Of a DNA stretch of 64,000 nucleotides, positions 7,361-18,000 are shown one piece after another. Numbering within the stretch: position 1 is the stretch's first letter; each line of letters begins with the position of its first letter. Source of the stretch: Glaciecola sp. XM2. Its GTDB lineage: Bacteria; Pseudomonadota; Gammaproteobacteria; Enterobacterales; Alteromonadaceae. The notes under the pieces were generated by a model. That model did not search any database. It was not told the origin of the DNA and worked only from the letters and a program-made list of their open reading frames with translations. The position numbers were made by a program, and so were the translations under genes. The stretch spans positions 868,001 through 932,000 of the forward strand of contig NZ_JAHEOJ010000020.1 of assembly GCF_018595715.1 (NCBI RefSeq), read 5' to 3'.

Positions 7361-10300
7361 ATGAAAAAGACCTCACGGCTTTTAGGCTTATGCTTGCCGT
7401 TTTTGTTAGGAAGTTCGTATGCGTTTGCAAACACGACAAAAATGCTTGAACAACCCGACCTCTCCGATACCCATATCACCTTCATTTATGCTCAAGACCT
7501 CTGGCTAGCTGACCGCGATGGCAAGCAACCTAAGCGCTTGGTCAGTGATAATGAGGTGCAAATGCGCCCGCACTTCTCTCCAGACGGACAGCATATTGCA
7601 TTTACCGCTAATTATGGCGGCAACAACGATGTATATGTCATTTCGGTCGATGGCGGCACAGCGAAGCGTCTGACCTATCATCCTGGCAGCGATATGGTTG
7701 AGGGATGGTCTAACGATGGTGAGCGTGTGGTGTTTACCAGTATGCGTGAGGTAAACCATAATCGCTCTCCACAAATGTTTGAAATCAGCGTTGAAGGTGG
7801 CCATGCTAGCAAAATCATGGAAGCTCGCGCTGTTGACCCAGTATGGGCCGCTGACGGTGAAACCGTCGCATATCGTCCGTTTCATAAGGCGCATCGCGGT
7901 GCAAGCGGTTGGCGTCAGCACAGAGGTGGTACGTCACCACCAGTGTGGATTTACAACACCAAAACCCACGAAACTAGTGAAGTACCCAAAACCAATAGCA
8001 ATGACTTTGAGCCTATGTGGGTAGGTGATGATGTATATTTCTTATCTGATCGTGATGGCTCCGTTGCTATTCATCAGTACGGTACGTCAGGCGACGTTAA
8101 TTTTGTGCTCGATACCAAGCCTTGGGATATTCTAAGCGCTAACGCCCACGGCGGCGAAATCATCTTTGAAGCCGGTGGCGAAATCTTGATGCACGACACA
8201 CGCACCAAGCAGACACAAACCTTACCGATTAGCATCGCGCCTGACTTACCTCAGCGAAGAGTGGCATGGAAAGACGTTTCTCGTAATGTTCAATTTGTAT
8301 CACTTTCTCCTACCGGCAAGAGAGCAGCCGTTACCGCAAGAGGGGAGGTGTTTACCGTGCCTCTTAAAGATGGCACGACTCGCAACGTGTCGCAAAGCGA
8401 TGGCGTGAGAGAAATGACAGCGATATGGTCGGCAGACGGCAGTAAGCTTGCTTATTTGTCTGACGCATCTGGCGCATACCGTTTGGTGCTAAGCGATCAG
8501 TTTGGTAATGAACAAGACCAGACCTTTGCTTTGACAGACGTACAAACCAATTATTTTGATCTTGTCACATTTGCAGACAATGATACAAAAGTGGTGTATC
8601 GCGACAGCCATTTAAATCTGAAGTATTTTGATTTAGATAAAGAGCGCTCTTACATCATCGGCACCGATCCTATGCGTAAAGGTTTTGTAGAAGGTTCACA
8701 ACAAATATCGGTTTCACCTGATGGTAAATGGATAGCTTATTCGCTGCTAGGCCCAAGTAATAACCAAGTATTGTATCTTTATAACTTTGATTCTCAGAAA
8801 GCCACCGCTATTACCGATGGTATGAGCGATGCCGGACAACCTGCGTTTTCAGTAGATGGTGAATATTTATACTTCTCAGCCTCTACTAACCGCGGCCCAT
8901 CGGTTGCCTCTATCGATATGTCTCAGCAAGACAGGCCTTATCGGACGGCACTATACGCTGCAGTTTTATCGTCAGAAGGAAAATCTCCGTTATTACCCAA
9001 GTCTGATGAAGAGGTTTTAACCGACGCCGCTGCAAAAGAGGATGACGAGACAGAATCTGAAGAAAGCACCAGAATCGACCTTGATGGGATAATGCAGCGA
9101 ATTGTCGCCTTACCGGTCGCGGAGAAAAACTACTCTAGCTTGCGCGCTGGTCATGACGGCGCACTCTATTTCATTGAAAATCCCCAGCCAGGTTCAGGCT
9201 TTGCGCCTTCTGGGCAAATTGCTGATAAGAGCACTTTAATGCGTTTTGATATGGAAGAGAAAAAAGCAAGTCAAATTGCCGATGACGTAACTGCATTTGT
9301 GATAAGTCACGATGCAAAAACCATGTTATTTGCTTCAAGTAATGGGCAATATCAAACCGCAGAAGTAGGGGCGAAGCTTGAGCCTAAACCTCTGAATACC
9401 TCTGAAATGAAATTGCGCATCGATCCAGCAAAAGAGTGGGCGCAAATCTTTGAAGATACATGGCGCATGCAAGTCGACTACTTCTATGCTGAAAACATGC
9501 ACGGACTTGATATGCAAGAGGTGTATAAACAGTACAGACCATTGCTTGATCATGTTGGTACGCGCGGCGATCTAAACAAGTTAATTGTGGAAATGATTGC
9601 TGAACTGCAAGTAGGACACAATCGTGCCTATGGCGGTGATATGTATCAGCCAGAGCGAGTCAACGTGGGATTGCTTGGCGCGGATATATCATTTGAAGAC
9701 AGTGCGTTTCGCCTCGCTAAAATATATACGGGTGAAAATTGGAACCCCTTCCTAGATGCCCCGTTAGGTATACCCGGTGTGGATATCAATGAAGGTGATT
9801 ATATCTTAGCGGTAAACGGCAAACGCTTTGCTGAAAACGATAACTTTTTTGCGGCGTTTGAAAATACAGCGGGCAAACAAGTCACGTTACTTGTAAGCGA
9901 TAACCCGCGCGGTAGAAATGCAAAAGAAGTGACCGTTGTGCCTACCAATTCCGAATTTCAAGCGCGCTTGTGGTCATGGATTGAAGGAAACCGCAAATAT
10001 GTCGATGAACAAAGCGATGGCCAAGTAGGTTATGTGTATGTGCCCAATACTGCAGACGCCGGCTTTACGTTTTTTAACCGCATGTTCTTCTCGCAGCTAG
10101 ACAAAAAAGCCGTCATTATTGACGAACGTTCAAATGGCGGCGGTCAAATTGCGAATTACATTACCGATGTATTATCAAGCACTTACCTAGCAGGCTTTAA
10201 AGACAGAGACGGCAAAGTCTACGGTTCTCCCGTGGGTGCGCTTGATGGGCCAAAAGTGATGCTAATTGACCAAGATGCGGGCTCTGGCGGCGACTTTTTG

Positions 10301-10630
10301 CCTTATGCGTTTAAGCATGAGGGAATTGGTAAACTTATTGGTACGCGCACGTGGGGCGGGTTAATAGGTATTTCGCATAACCCTTCATTTATAGATGGAG
10401 GCCAAATGAGCGTGCCGTTTATTCGAATCTTTGATGCTAATAATGAGTGGCTTGCCGAAAATACGGGTATTGCCCCTGATATTGAAGTGAAACTGATGCC
10501 AGGTGATGTCAACAAAGGCAAAGATGCCCAGCTTGACCGCGGTATCGCGCATATGTTGGAAGAATTAGAAACGTTTACGCCAGTTCGCCCAACGCAATCA
10601 CCTAAAATCCCTACTGAGTTAGGGCTATAG
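7361..10630 (+). CDS. Tricorn-like protease (S41 family), exported
   Basis: A 1089-residue protein with a signal peptide ending at SSYAFA (about residue 24), so it acts in the periplasm or outside. Residues about 35-580 carry PD40/WD40-like beta-propeller repeats such as RPHFSPDGQHIAFTA. A tricorn C1 region, a PDZ domain (about 770-860) and an S41 protease core follow. The nucleophile is the Ser of GSGGDFLPYAF (near 974), a His is in LQVGHNRAYGGD (near 752) and a Glu in AENTGIAPDIEV (near 1032). The residue before the His is Gly, where archaeal tricorn has Ser. A good ribosome site (AGGAAGTG) precedes the ATG. It probably degrades peptides released by other proteases. Confidence 0.88.
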   Translation: MKKTSRLLGLCLPFLLGSSYAFANTTKMLEQPDLSDTHITFIYAQDLWLADRDGKQPKRLVSDNEVQMRPHFSPDGQHIAFTANYGGNNDVYVISVDGGTAKRLTYHPGSDMVEGWSNDGERVVFTSMREVNHNRSPQMFEISVEGGHASKIMEARAVDPVWAADGETVAYRPFHKAHRGASGWRQHRGGTSPPVWIYNTKTHETSEVPKTNSNDFEPMWVGDDVYFLSDRDGSVAIHQYGTSGDVNFVLDTKPWDILSANAHGGEIIFEAGGEILMHDTRTKQTQTLPISIAPDLPQRRVAWKDVSRNVQFVSLSPTGKRAAVTARGEVFTVPLKDGTTRNVSQSDGVREMTAIWSADGSKLAYLSDASGAYRLVLSDQFGNEQDQTFALTDVQTNYFDLVTFADNDTKVVYRDSHLNLKYFDLDKERSYIIGTDPMRKGFVEGSQQISVSPDGKWIAYSLLGPSNNQVLYLYNFDSQKATAITDGMSDAGQPAFSVDGEYLYFSASTNRGPSVASIDMSQQDRPYRTALYAAVLSSEGKSPLLPKSDEEVLTDAAAKEDDETESEESTRIDLDGIMQRIVALPVAEKNYSSLRAGHDGALYFIENPQPGSGFAPSGQIADKSTLMRFDMEEKKASQIADDVTAFVISHDAKTMLFASSNGQYQTAEVGAKLEPKPLNTSEMKLRIDPAKEWAQIFEDTWRMQVDYFYAENMHGLDMQEVYKQYRPLLDHVGTRGDLNKLIVEMIAELQVGHNRAYGGDMYQPERVNVGLLGADISFEDSAFRLAKIYTGENWNPFLDAPLGIPGVDINEGDYILAVNGKRFAENDNFFAAFENTAGKQVTLLVSDNPRGRNAKEVTVVPTNSEFQARLWSWIEGNRKYVDEQSDGQVGYVYVPNTADAGFTFFNRMFFSQLDKKAVIIDERSNGGGQIANYITDVLSSTYLAGFKDRDGKVYGSPVGALDGPKVMLIDQDAGSGGDFLPYAFKHEGIGKLIGTRTWGGLIGISHNPSFIDGGQMSVPFIRIFDANNEWLAENTGIAPDIEVKLMPGDVNKGKDAQLDRGIAHMLEELETFTPVRPTQSPKIPTELGL

Positions 10631-10698
10631 CATTAAGCCATAATCGTTAGGGCACTTTGCTCTAACGAGGCCCGTTATTAAGTGAAAATGCAGACATT

Positions 10699-10727
10699 AA
10701 AAAACCCGGCAATGCCGGGTTTTTTTT
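10699..10727. terminator. Bidirectional terminator between the tricorn gene and sodB
   Basis: Stem CCCGGC/GCCGGG with a 3-base loop, A6 on the left and T8 on the right; serves both convergent genes. Confidence 0.9.
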
Positions 10728-10738
10728 AAACTGCTTGC

Positions 10739-11320
10739 TTATGCTGCGAAGTTGCTTGATGCAAATTCCCAGTTAGCGAGTGCCCAAAAACCTTCTAGGT
10801 AGTTAGGACGCACGTTACGATAATCGATGTAATATGCATGTTCCCACAAGTCTACTGTTAGTAGCGGCGTGAGGTCGTCAGTAATTGGTGTACCAGCATT
10901 ACTTGTATTAACAATATCAAGCGAACCGTCAGCGGTCTTTACTAACCATGTCCAGCTCGAGCCAAAGTTGTTCACTGCTTTGTCGTTAAATGCTGATTTG
11001 AACTCTGCAAAAGAGCCCCACTTTGCATTGATTGCGTCTGCTAAAGCGCCAGTTGGCTCACCGCCACCATTTGGGCTTAGGCTGTGCCAATAAAAAGTGT
11101 GATTCCAGATTTGAGCGGCATTGTTGAAAACGCCACCGTCACTGTTTTTCACAATTTCTTCAAGTGACTTTTCAGCAAAATCAGTGCCTTCAATTAAACC
11201 ATTAAGCTTAGTCACGTAAGTTGCGTGGTGCTTGCCATAATGAAACTCAAGGGTTTCAGCCGAAATATGTGGTTCTAGGGCATTTTTTTCATAAGGTAGT
11301 GCGGGTAATTCAAAAGCCAT
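10739..11320 (-). CDS. sodB: Iron superoxide dismutase
   Basis: A 193-residue cytoplasmic enzyme that dismutates superoxide to peroxide and oxygen. The metal ligands are in place: His27 in [11 protein letters not shown], His near 74 in [14 protein letters not shown], and Asp/His in [13 protein letters not shown] (about 157-161). The [11 protein letters not shown] block and the [10 protein letters not shown] sequence are typical of the Fe form rather than the Mn form. It has no signal peptide. It diverges from grxD across about 230 bp that contain a 13-bp inverted repeat. Confidence 0.95.
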   Translation of the reverse strand: MAFELPALPYEKNALEPHISAETLEFHYGKHHATYVTKLNGLIEGTDFAEKSLEEIVKNSDGGVFNNAAQIWNHTFYWHSLSPNGGGEPTGALADAINAKWGSFAEFKSAFNDKAVNNFGSSWTWLVKTADGSLDIVNTSNAGTPITDDLTPLLTVDLWEHAYYIDYRNVRPNYLEGFWALANWEFASSNFAA

Positions 11321-11480
11321 TTGTGCTCTCCATTTTTATCAATGAGGGTATTAAGTTGTGAATAAGGTAAGGGCGAAGCTGAGGATTTAAACCTCTTTAT
11401 CAGAAAATCTTTTAATATTATGTCTCTTAATTCGTATTTCCGACCAAAGAAGATCACACTTATTTTTGATGTAAATAAAT

Positions 11481-11493
11481 GCATTGGCAATGC
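11481..11493. promoter_or_regulatory. Inverted repeat in the sodB/grxD divergent region
   Basis: GCATT-GGC-AATGC, a perfect 5-bp palindrome with a 3-base spacer, about 160 bp before the sodB start and 60 bp before the grxD start. A possible operator; short enough to be chance. Confidence 0.25.
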
Positions 11494-11552
11494 TTGATAT
11501 TAAAGTGGCTAGCCCATACTCTATACGCATTGAACTACTAGGTGTAAGAAGC

Positions 11553-11882
11553 ATGGAAACAATCGATAAAATCAAAGAACAAATCAGTGAAAACCCGATT
11601 TTACTGTACATGAAGGGTAGCCCCAAATTACCTAACTGCGGATTTTCCGCACAAGCAACGCAAGCGTTGATGTCATGTGGTGAGCAGTTTGCTTATGTGG
11701 ATATCCTACAAAACCCAGACATCCGTGCTGAGTTGCCAAAATATGCCGACTGGCCAACTTTTCCTCAACTGTGGGTGAAGGGCGAGCTAATTGGTGGCTG
11801 TGACATTATTATGGAGATGTTCCAGCAAGGTGAGTTGCAAACCTTGATTAAGGAAGCGGCGGGTAATACTGGCGAAGCTTAA
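11553..11882 (+). CDS. grxD: Monothiol glutaredoxin
   Basis: A 109-residue Grx4-type glutaredoxin that binds a [2Fe-2S] cluster with glutathione and carries clusters to target proteins. The active-site motif CGFS is at residues 29-32 (KLPNCGFSAQA), followed by WPTFPQLWVKGELIGGCDI, the glutathione-binding part. The frame is open further upstream to 11484, but the ATG at 11553 gives the standard N-terminus METIDKIKEQI and has a purine-rich ribosome site (TAAGAAG). The neighbours are iron-related (sodB, bfd). Confidence 0.95.
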   Translation: METIDKIKEQISENPILLYMKGSPKLPNCGFSAQATQALMSCGEQFAYVDILQNPDIRAELPKYADWPTFPQLWVKGELIGGCDIIMEMFQQGELQTLIKEAAGNTGEA

Positions 11883-11893
11883 TGTTGAGCAAC

Positions 11894-11930
11894 AAAAAAG
11901 GCGGACTGTGTAATGCAGTCCGCCTTTTTT
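11894..11930. terminator. Bidirectional terminator between grxD and bfd
   Basis: Nine-bp stem GGCGGACTG/CAGTCCGCC with a 7-base loop, flanked by A6 and T6. Confidence 0.92.
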
Positions 11931-11945
11931 ATATGTTTAATATGT

Positions 11946-12140
11946 TCACCCGACGTCTTTGAATAAAGACTCGTCAACAATGGTTTGGTCGATAATCGAT
12001 GCAGCCATGTCAATACAGCTGCCACATTGAGAGCCAACGCCCAAACGTCTTTTAAGCTCGCGCATGTTACCAATGCCGTGCTCTGTAACGGCTTGCGTAA
12101 TTTGCTTATCGGTAATACCGTGGCATAAACAAACAAACAT
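11946..12140 (-). CDS. bfd: Bacterioferritin-associated ferredoxin
   Basis: A 64-residue [2Fe-2S] protein that reduces the iron core of bacterioferritin so that stored iron is released. The four cluster cysteines are in CLC near the start (residues 4 and 6) and in SQCGSC near residue 40, the usual C-x-C...C-x2-C arrangement. I chose the ATG at 12140 because GAGG lies 7 bases before it and the product then starts MFVCLCHGIT as in relatives; an ATG four codons upstream is possible. No bacterioferritin gene is in the window. A Fur-like box lies about 30-45 bases upstream. Confidence 0.92.
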   Translation of the reverse strand: MFVCLCHGITDKQITQAVTEHGIGNMRELKRRLGVGSQCGSCIDMAASIIDQTIVDESLFKDVG

Positions 12141-12168
12141 AGTTGACCTCATTCAATCTCATTGCAAA

Positions 12169-12183
12169 TGATAATAATTGCTA
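12169..12183. promoter_or_regulatory. Fur-box-like sequence upstream of bfd
   Basis: TGATAAT-A-ATTGCTA matches 11 of 14 positions of the 7-1-7 Fur inverted repeat (TGATAAT-N-ATTATCA). It is placed where a repressor would cover the bfd promoter. bfd is iron-starvation induced through Fur in enterobacteria. Confidence 0.55.
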
Positions 12184-12211
12184 TTTAGATTAAACGCAAC
12201 ATTAATTTGTA

Positions 12212-12874
12212 TTATTTTTGATCAGTATCAATTTCATCGTTACTTGGTGCAGGGAGAGGCCAGCCACCGAGCGCTTGGTATCGGTTAACCATCCAACAAA
12301 ATAGTTCTGCGGTCTTTTGTGTGTCGTATAATGCGCTATGTGCTTCAGATTGCTTAAACTCAATTTGCGCCGCTTCGCATGCTTTTACTAATACAGTCTG
12401 CCCAAGGCATAATGCCGCTAGGGTAGTGGTATCAAAAGACACAAAGGGATGAAATGGCGTGCGCTTGATGTTATGTCGAGCCAATGCTGCATTAACAAAG
12501 CTCTGGTCAAATGTGGCGTTGTGCGCAACAATAACGCTGCGCTGACAATCGGCTTCCTTTTGCGCCTTTCTTACATGCTTGCATAACTCTTTAAACACCG
12601 ACGCCTCATCAATGGCGCCTCTTAGCGCACAAAAAGGGTCAATACCGTTAAACTCAATGGCCGCTTTTTCGATATTAGCACCTTCAAACGGGGCTACGTG
12701 CTCATGAAAAATAGTCTGCGGCTCCATCAAACCGTCAGCATTGATACGCAAAGTCACCGCTGCAATTTCCAATATTGCGTCTGTTTGCGCATTAAACCCA
12801 GCGGTCTCAACATCAATAACAACGGGAAAATAACCGCGGAATCGCTCCGCTAGACTGGTGCCAATGTGGCTCAT
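12212..12874 (-). CDS. rnt: Ribonuclease T
   Basis: A 220-residue 3'-5' exoribonuclease of the DEDDh family that trims the 3' ends of tRNA, 5S and 23S rRNA. The three exonuclease motifs are visible: VIDVETAGF (residues about 19-27), [10 protein letters not shown] (about 120) and [13 protein letters not shown] (about 180), the last giving the DEDDh histidine. Length matches the family. It is divergent from motY, a pairing also found in vibrios. Confidence 0.95.
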   Translation of the reverse strand: MSHIGTSLAERFRGYFPVVIDVETAGFNAQTDAILEIAAVTLRINADGLMEPQTIFHEHVAPFEGANIEKAAIEFNGIDPFCALRGAIDEASVFKELCKHVRKAQKEADCQRSVIVAHNATFDQSFVNAALARHNIKRTPFHPFVSFDTTTLAALCLGQTVLVKACEAAQIEFKQSEAHSALYDTQKTAELFCWMVNRYQALGGWPLPAPSNDEIDTDQK

Positions 12875-12984
12875 AATAACCTTGATAACAATTTCTTTGT
12901 CATAGTATGCCCAAGAACGACCTGCAGGGCTAAACCTTTTGCTGAAAAAGTCGATAAAACCAGTAACAATAATTGGAGATTTCC

Positions 12985-13857
12985 ATGATTAAATTCCTTG
13001 TTGGTTTGAGTCTGTTAAGCATCACTACACTAGGCTTTGCAAATATGCGTCATTACCAAGTAGACGTAAACGCTTCTCAGTGGTCGCTTACTCAACAAAC
13101 TCGCCTAAAATGCGAACTTAGTCATGGTATTCCCGGCTACGGAACCGCCTCATTTATCACTGAAGCGTCCAAACAGTTGAACATGGAATTTAATTTGGAC
13201 ATGTTACGTTTGCCTAATCGTTATGATTTGGCGACCGTATATTCTGTGCCTCCGCGTTGGATGCCTGGTGTGGCAAAACGCGAAATTGCACGTATGGATT
13301 TGCGTAAACAGTACGATGGCGACCTGCCATCTGCATCAGCGTGGCAAATGCTAACAGAGCTTGAGAAAGGCTTTTGGCCAACGATTTATTATCAAGACTG
13401 GAATAACAGCAACGATAGCGTGGCTGTTTCTCTTAATGCCAGTGCGTTTCAAGAAGAGTACTACGCTTTTAGTCGCTGCATTTCAAATCTTCTCCCATAT
13501 AGCTTTGAAGATATTGCCTATACTGTCCTGGCATATAAGAAAAATAGTACCGAGCTGACCAACTATGCTAAACGTCGCCTTGAGATGATTGGTGAATACT
13601 TAAAAGAAGACTTAGAGTTAGAATTGGTGCTGCTTGATGGTTATACCGATAGCTACGGCGGTTCTTATATGAATGAGCAGTTATCTGTTCGACGTGCAAA
13701 TGAAATACGAGACTTCTTTACCTCTCTTGGTGTCGATACCAGTCGTATTGAAGTAACAGGCCATGGTGAAAAGCGTCACACATCGCCAAACGATACCCGC
13801 TTAGATCGCGCGAAGAACCGCAGAGTAGTGGTGCGTTTAGCGAAGAATCAAGCATAG
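12985..13857 (+). CDS. motY: Sodium-type flagellar motor protein MotY
   Basis: A 290-residue exported protein with a signal peptide ([19 protein letters not shown]). The N-terminal domain contains [16 protein letters not shown] and the C-terminal half is an OmpA-like peptidoglycan-binding domain with [22 protein letters not shown] shown here as GYTDSYGG, then NRRVVVRL. This is the architecture of MotY, which forms the T ring around the basal body and anchors Na+-driven stators to the cell wall. The frame extends to a TTG at 12973, but the ATG at 12985 has a GGAG ribosome site. Its location beside rnt supports the assignment. No other flagellar gene is in the window. Confidence 0.88.
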   Translation: MIKFLVGLSLLSITTLGFANMRHYQVDVNASQWSLTQQTRLKCELSHGIPGYGTASFITEASKQLNMEFNLDMLRLPNRYDLATVYSVPPRWMPGVAKREIARMDLRKQYDGDLPSASAWQMLTELEKGFWPTIYYQDWNNSNDSVAVSLNASAFQEEYYAFSRCISNLLPYSFEDIAYTVLAYKKNSTELTNYAKRRLEMIGEYLKEDLELELVLLDGYTDSYGGSYMNEQLSVRRANEIRDFFTSLGVDTSRIEVTGHGEKRHTSPNDTRLDRAKNRRVVVRLAKNQA

Positions 13858-13867
13858 CTTAAATTCA

Positions 13868-14881
13868 TTAATGCGATGCCTGGTCAAACATAAACGGCAG
13901 TACCTGGTCGGTAAATAGGCCATGCATACCGCTTTGTTTAATGATTTCAAAAGCCTCGTGTGGGGCCGTTGTTTGTTCAATAACGTCACTTCTAAACGTG
14001 TAACCGTGCACTTTTAAGCCCGCAGCTTTTGCGTCCCTTACCAGCTGGGTGACCTCACTAGTGGATAAGTCAACTACATGGGGTAGCCAGGGGCCAATGC
14101 CATTTGCATAGCTTGATACTAAGCTTAAACCTTCGGGTGTACGCATTTTGTCATAATCAACGTTGGCAGTGCTCCATTCATTTTGCGCAATCAGCTGTAT
14201 CAGTTTTACCTTTGATTTAAATTCAAAGCGAAGGCGTTTGAGTGCCGCTGGATCAAAGCTTTGAACATAAAGATTCGCGCCTTCATGATTAAGACCATGG
14301 TGCTCTAATTGCTCAACCAACAATGCGGTAATATCTATTCCTTGGTCTGCATGCCACTGCGGCGATTTTAATTCAGGATACCATCCTACCTGCTTCCCAA
14401 AAGCCTGATTGAGTTGCTGTATTAGCTCTATGTGTTCTGAAAGCGTGGCAATGCTAAAGCGTGCATTACCCTGATAGCGCTCTGGGAAAACCAGCTGTTT
14501 TTCAGCGTTTTCGCGCTCATGAACCCTCAGCGACCGCAATTCTTCAAGTGTGAAGTCGATAGCATAGTAGCGTCCGTCTTCTCTAGATCGCTCAGGAAAA
14601 ACGGTTTCAACATCGGTCACGTTTTCAAGGTAGATGTCATGCAAGACCACTAACTGCTTATCTTTGGTGGCAACAAGGTCTTGCTCAATAAAATGCGCGC
14701 CCTGCATGAAACTTAATACGACACCCTCTTTTGTATGCTCGGGCAAAAAGCCTGATGCGCCACGGTGCGCGATGATAGTGATTGCGTCGTTTGTGTTAGT
14801 AGCGGCTGAGGCAGATGTAAATATGCTCAGCCATAAAATGATAAGGGTGAGCAATATCGAAAAAACAGCGTTGCTGCGCAT
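13868..14881 (-). CDS. glpQ: Periplasmic glycerophosphodiester phosphodiesterase
   Basis: A 337-residue enzyme that hydrolyses deacylated phospholipids (glycerophosphodiesters) to glycerol-3-phosphate and an alcohol. The GDPD motif is clear: IIAHRGASGFLPEHT near residues 36-49, then EQDLVATKDKQLVVLHD with the metal-binding Glu/Asp and catalytic His. A signal peptide (hydrophobic residues 8-26 ending SASA) points to the periplasm, matching GlpQ rather than cytoplasmic UgpQ. It ends 10 bp from the motY stop, in convergent orientation. Confidence 0.92.
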   Translation of the reverse strand: MRSNAVFSILLTLIILWLSIFTSASAATNTNDAITIIAHRGASGFLPEHTKEGVVLSFMQGAHFIEQDLVATKDKQLVVLHDIYLENVTDVETVFPERSREDGRYYAIDFTLEELRSLRVHERENAEKQLVFPERYQGNARFSIATLSEHIELIQQLNQAFGKQVGWYPELKSPQWHADQGIDITALLVEQLEHHGLNHEGANLYVQSFDPAALKRLRFEFKSKVKLIQLIAQNEWSTANVDYDKMRTPEGLSLVSSYANGIGPWLPHVVDLSTSEVTQLVRDAKAAGLKVHGYTFRSDVIEQTTAPHEAFEIIKQSGMHGLFTDQVLPFMFDQASH

Positions 14882-15095
14882 ATATGAATCCCTGAATAGA
14901 ACTGGAACTAATCTTCTATCTGTGACGCAGATAATAAGGGTTCCACATGTCGCATTTATGACAGGGGCTAACTAATATCGAATATCCCATCGAGTAATTT
15001 TTTGTGCACCGCGCTTTCAATCTTGTCGCTGTCATATCACTCGTCATTTAACTTTGGCTGCGAGGGGAGTTTTCCAGCTTGCTAATGTCAACGAG

Positions 15096-18000
15096 TCAGA
15101 ATTGCTCACGCCAGTGTAAAAAGCGGTCATCACCACGATATGCACCAAAGGTAACAATGGCGCTGGGGTTATCATCAAACACACCATCATTATTCCAATC
15201 GTATTTTAACCAATCATAACTATCATAGGTGGCTTGCATCTCACCTTGATTACCTGAGCCTGGTGCCTGATAGAAGATATCTCCAGACTGTCCTGATACA
15301 AAATTTCCGCTACTGCCTAGCACCGATGTGAAGCTTGGATCTAAGGAAATATTACTTAAAGATATGTCACTGGCATCATAGGAGGTGCAGCTATTATCAA
15401 GGGAGGTGATAAAACGATTACCGTTGAAGTGCTCAAGGCGCATCAGTTGGGGTATATTGGACGTCTCAGGTCCAAAACTATTTTCTAAAACCAAGCGGCC
15501 AAAGCGAACGCTTACGCCTGTTGGCATTGCATTTACCGTGCTAATGGCACTTACATTATCAGCGTCGGTGATTGAGGCAACGGCAAAATTTAAGCTAGAG
15601 GTAAATGGGGCGACTTTGGCATTGGCGCTGCGTTGATACAAAAAGTGGTCACTATTTGAAAGTTGATAGTGCACAACGCCACGAGGCAGCGCCACGATAT
15701 TGGGTAACGCAGTCAAATCGTTCTGGCTCACCGTGCCGGTGTTTATGATGGCCGATACCGGCAAGCGAGTTCCATCAATACCAGAGGTGGCGCTATCTTG
15801 GGTGGGTGGGGTGATGCTGATGTTGGTATTACTTAGACGCATGAAATCGTTGGCGCTATTTGGCACGTCTTCATGGTAGTTTTGCGTGATTTGTCCTTGC
15901 TTGTTAAAAGCGGTGATGGCAAGCGTTGGCGCGGTTAAATAGGATATCGCGCCTATGCTGGTATTAGATTCTAAAGTTTGACCTGTGTATACAGTGAATT
16001 GCGACTGAGCGGTGCATTGAGCCGTCAATACGCCTTGGTCTGCCACCGTCTGCGTGAAGTGATGTGGCGTAAAGCGTCCGATATTAATGGCAGACGCTGG
16101 CACAATGATACTCCCGTTACCATAACTGCGGTCTTGCGCATCTAAACTAATAAGGCCTACTTCTGAATAAAATGCGCCACCATAAGCAGAAACGCCTGAT
16201 GAAAATGGGCTTAGCGAAACATCCTGAAATAGCCCGCTAAGTGAAGCGCTCATACTCGCAGAAGGCGCATAGTGCAATTGTCCATCCACGCTACCAGCGC
16301 TAGTGGGAGCGGTTCTTTGGACTGCAAATTGGAGTTGGCCCGGTGTGTAGTTAGGTGTTGTGACTCCCGCTGAATTAAGCGCAGTTACGCTAAGATCAAA
16401 GGCTTCACCCGCCGCATATACCCGCAACGAAGTGGCATCTGCGCCATTCAAAGCGTTTCCGGTGGCGCTTGCTTCTAGGTGCAATTGTGCGGGGCGTACC
16501 CAAAATGGTTGGCTGGCGCCTGTAACAGATATCGAGCCATCGTCGTATTCTGCGCGCAAGCGAATTTGCCCCGCATCCTCATAACGAGGAAGAGCAATGG
16601 TAGCGATGCTATTGGCTGAAAAGTTTAGTGTGGTTGCCGTGCCAGCGGGGTACTTTGCAATGTTACTGCCGTTTACTGAAAAGTTCAGTCCGCCTGTGCC
16701 GCCAGGATTCACGTTTTCTTGACTTAAACGAACGCTTTGATTGCCGTTAAATAGGCCTACACATACGCCGTTATTATTCTCAACGGCTTGGAGTTGGATG
16801 GAATCAGAAAACACATCCCCTGCAATTTGTGTGGGAATATTACTGAGATTAGCGCTTGAATATAAAAACCTAAAGCCAGCATCTGTAAATACCATGCTGC
16901 AGGAGTTACTTGTACCATTGTCACAAACAAATGGCTCGGAGGCCAATACGGTTTCGTTAGCCACCGATATGCTAACAGTTTCTGGCACCGTATAGGTGAT
17001 ATCGACGTTCGTGCTGCCGGTAAAGGTTGCGGTGTTATTGACGGCACCGTTAATTAAGATATCAAGGGTAACCTGTTGCTCGCTAACGTTTGAGCAATCG
17101 TCGTTACTGCAGGCTAGTACTGTGATGGATTCACTTTCACAGGTGAGGCCTTGTCCGTCATGGCGTATTTCGTAGTGGTGGACAACGGGCACTTCGATGC
17201 AAGGGCGTCGCTCCCTCATAATCGAGCGTACCTGAGAAGCGTTTAGTTCTCCTTCGTATATTCTTACTTCGTCAATCAAGCCATAAAAGTCGTAGCCGGA
17301 GTTAATTGACCAACCACCGATTCGCATTTGCGAGTCAACAAAGGCCCGCGCATTGTTGGGAGTGGCGCGCAGTTGACTTAAAGATTGTTCAACCCCGTTG
17401 ATAAACATTTTATTGCTCGCAACATCACCGTTTGTGAATTCTACGGCAATATGATGCCAAGTGTTGGCCAGTCCGGTGCTTGGAATTCCATACAGATCAC
17501 CGCTGCCGCTATTAAACCCAATTTGTCCGTCAAACATCCATATATCGTGGATGTTCCAACCAATGGGCATGACGTTATCGGTGCCATCCCAGTTCATCCA
17601 AAACGTTACGGTCGTCTTTACTCCGGTGGTAGTGGTGTCTAGCGGTAAGCCCGGCACCTGAATCGAACCAGCTGATTGACTGACATACGCACAGGTACCA
17701 GGATTGCCCATAAGCGCCGGAGTTTGCGTTTCTTGTAGGCTGTTGCGCACTACACTGCCATGATAATTATTGCCTGAGCTGTCGATAACTTCATTAGGTG
17801 AGCCATCCCATAAGCTCTCTTCAAAACGAAACTCTGCGATAAGCGGCGGTAGCGGGCATTCTAATACCTTAACACTGCCGCTAAGCGCGCCATCGCTTAA
17901 TATTTCATAATCTGTGGGAGGGCGACTAGTGCGAATGCCGCTGGAGATGCTTACCTCTAAAAAATCGCCACCGGAGCGTTCAAAGAAGATAGTCTCTATT

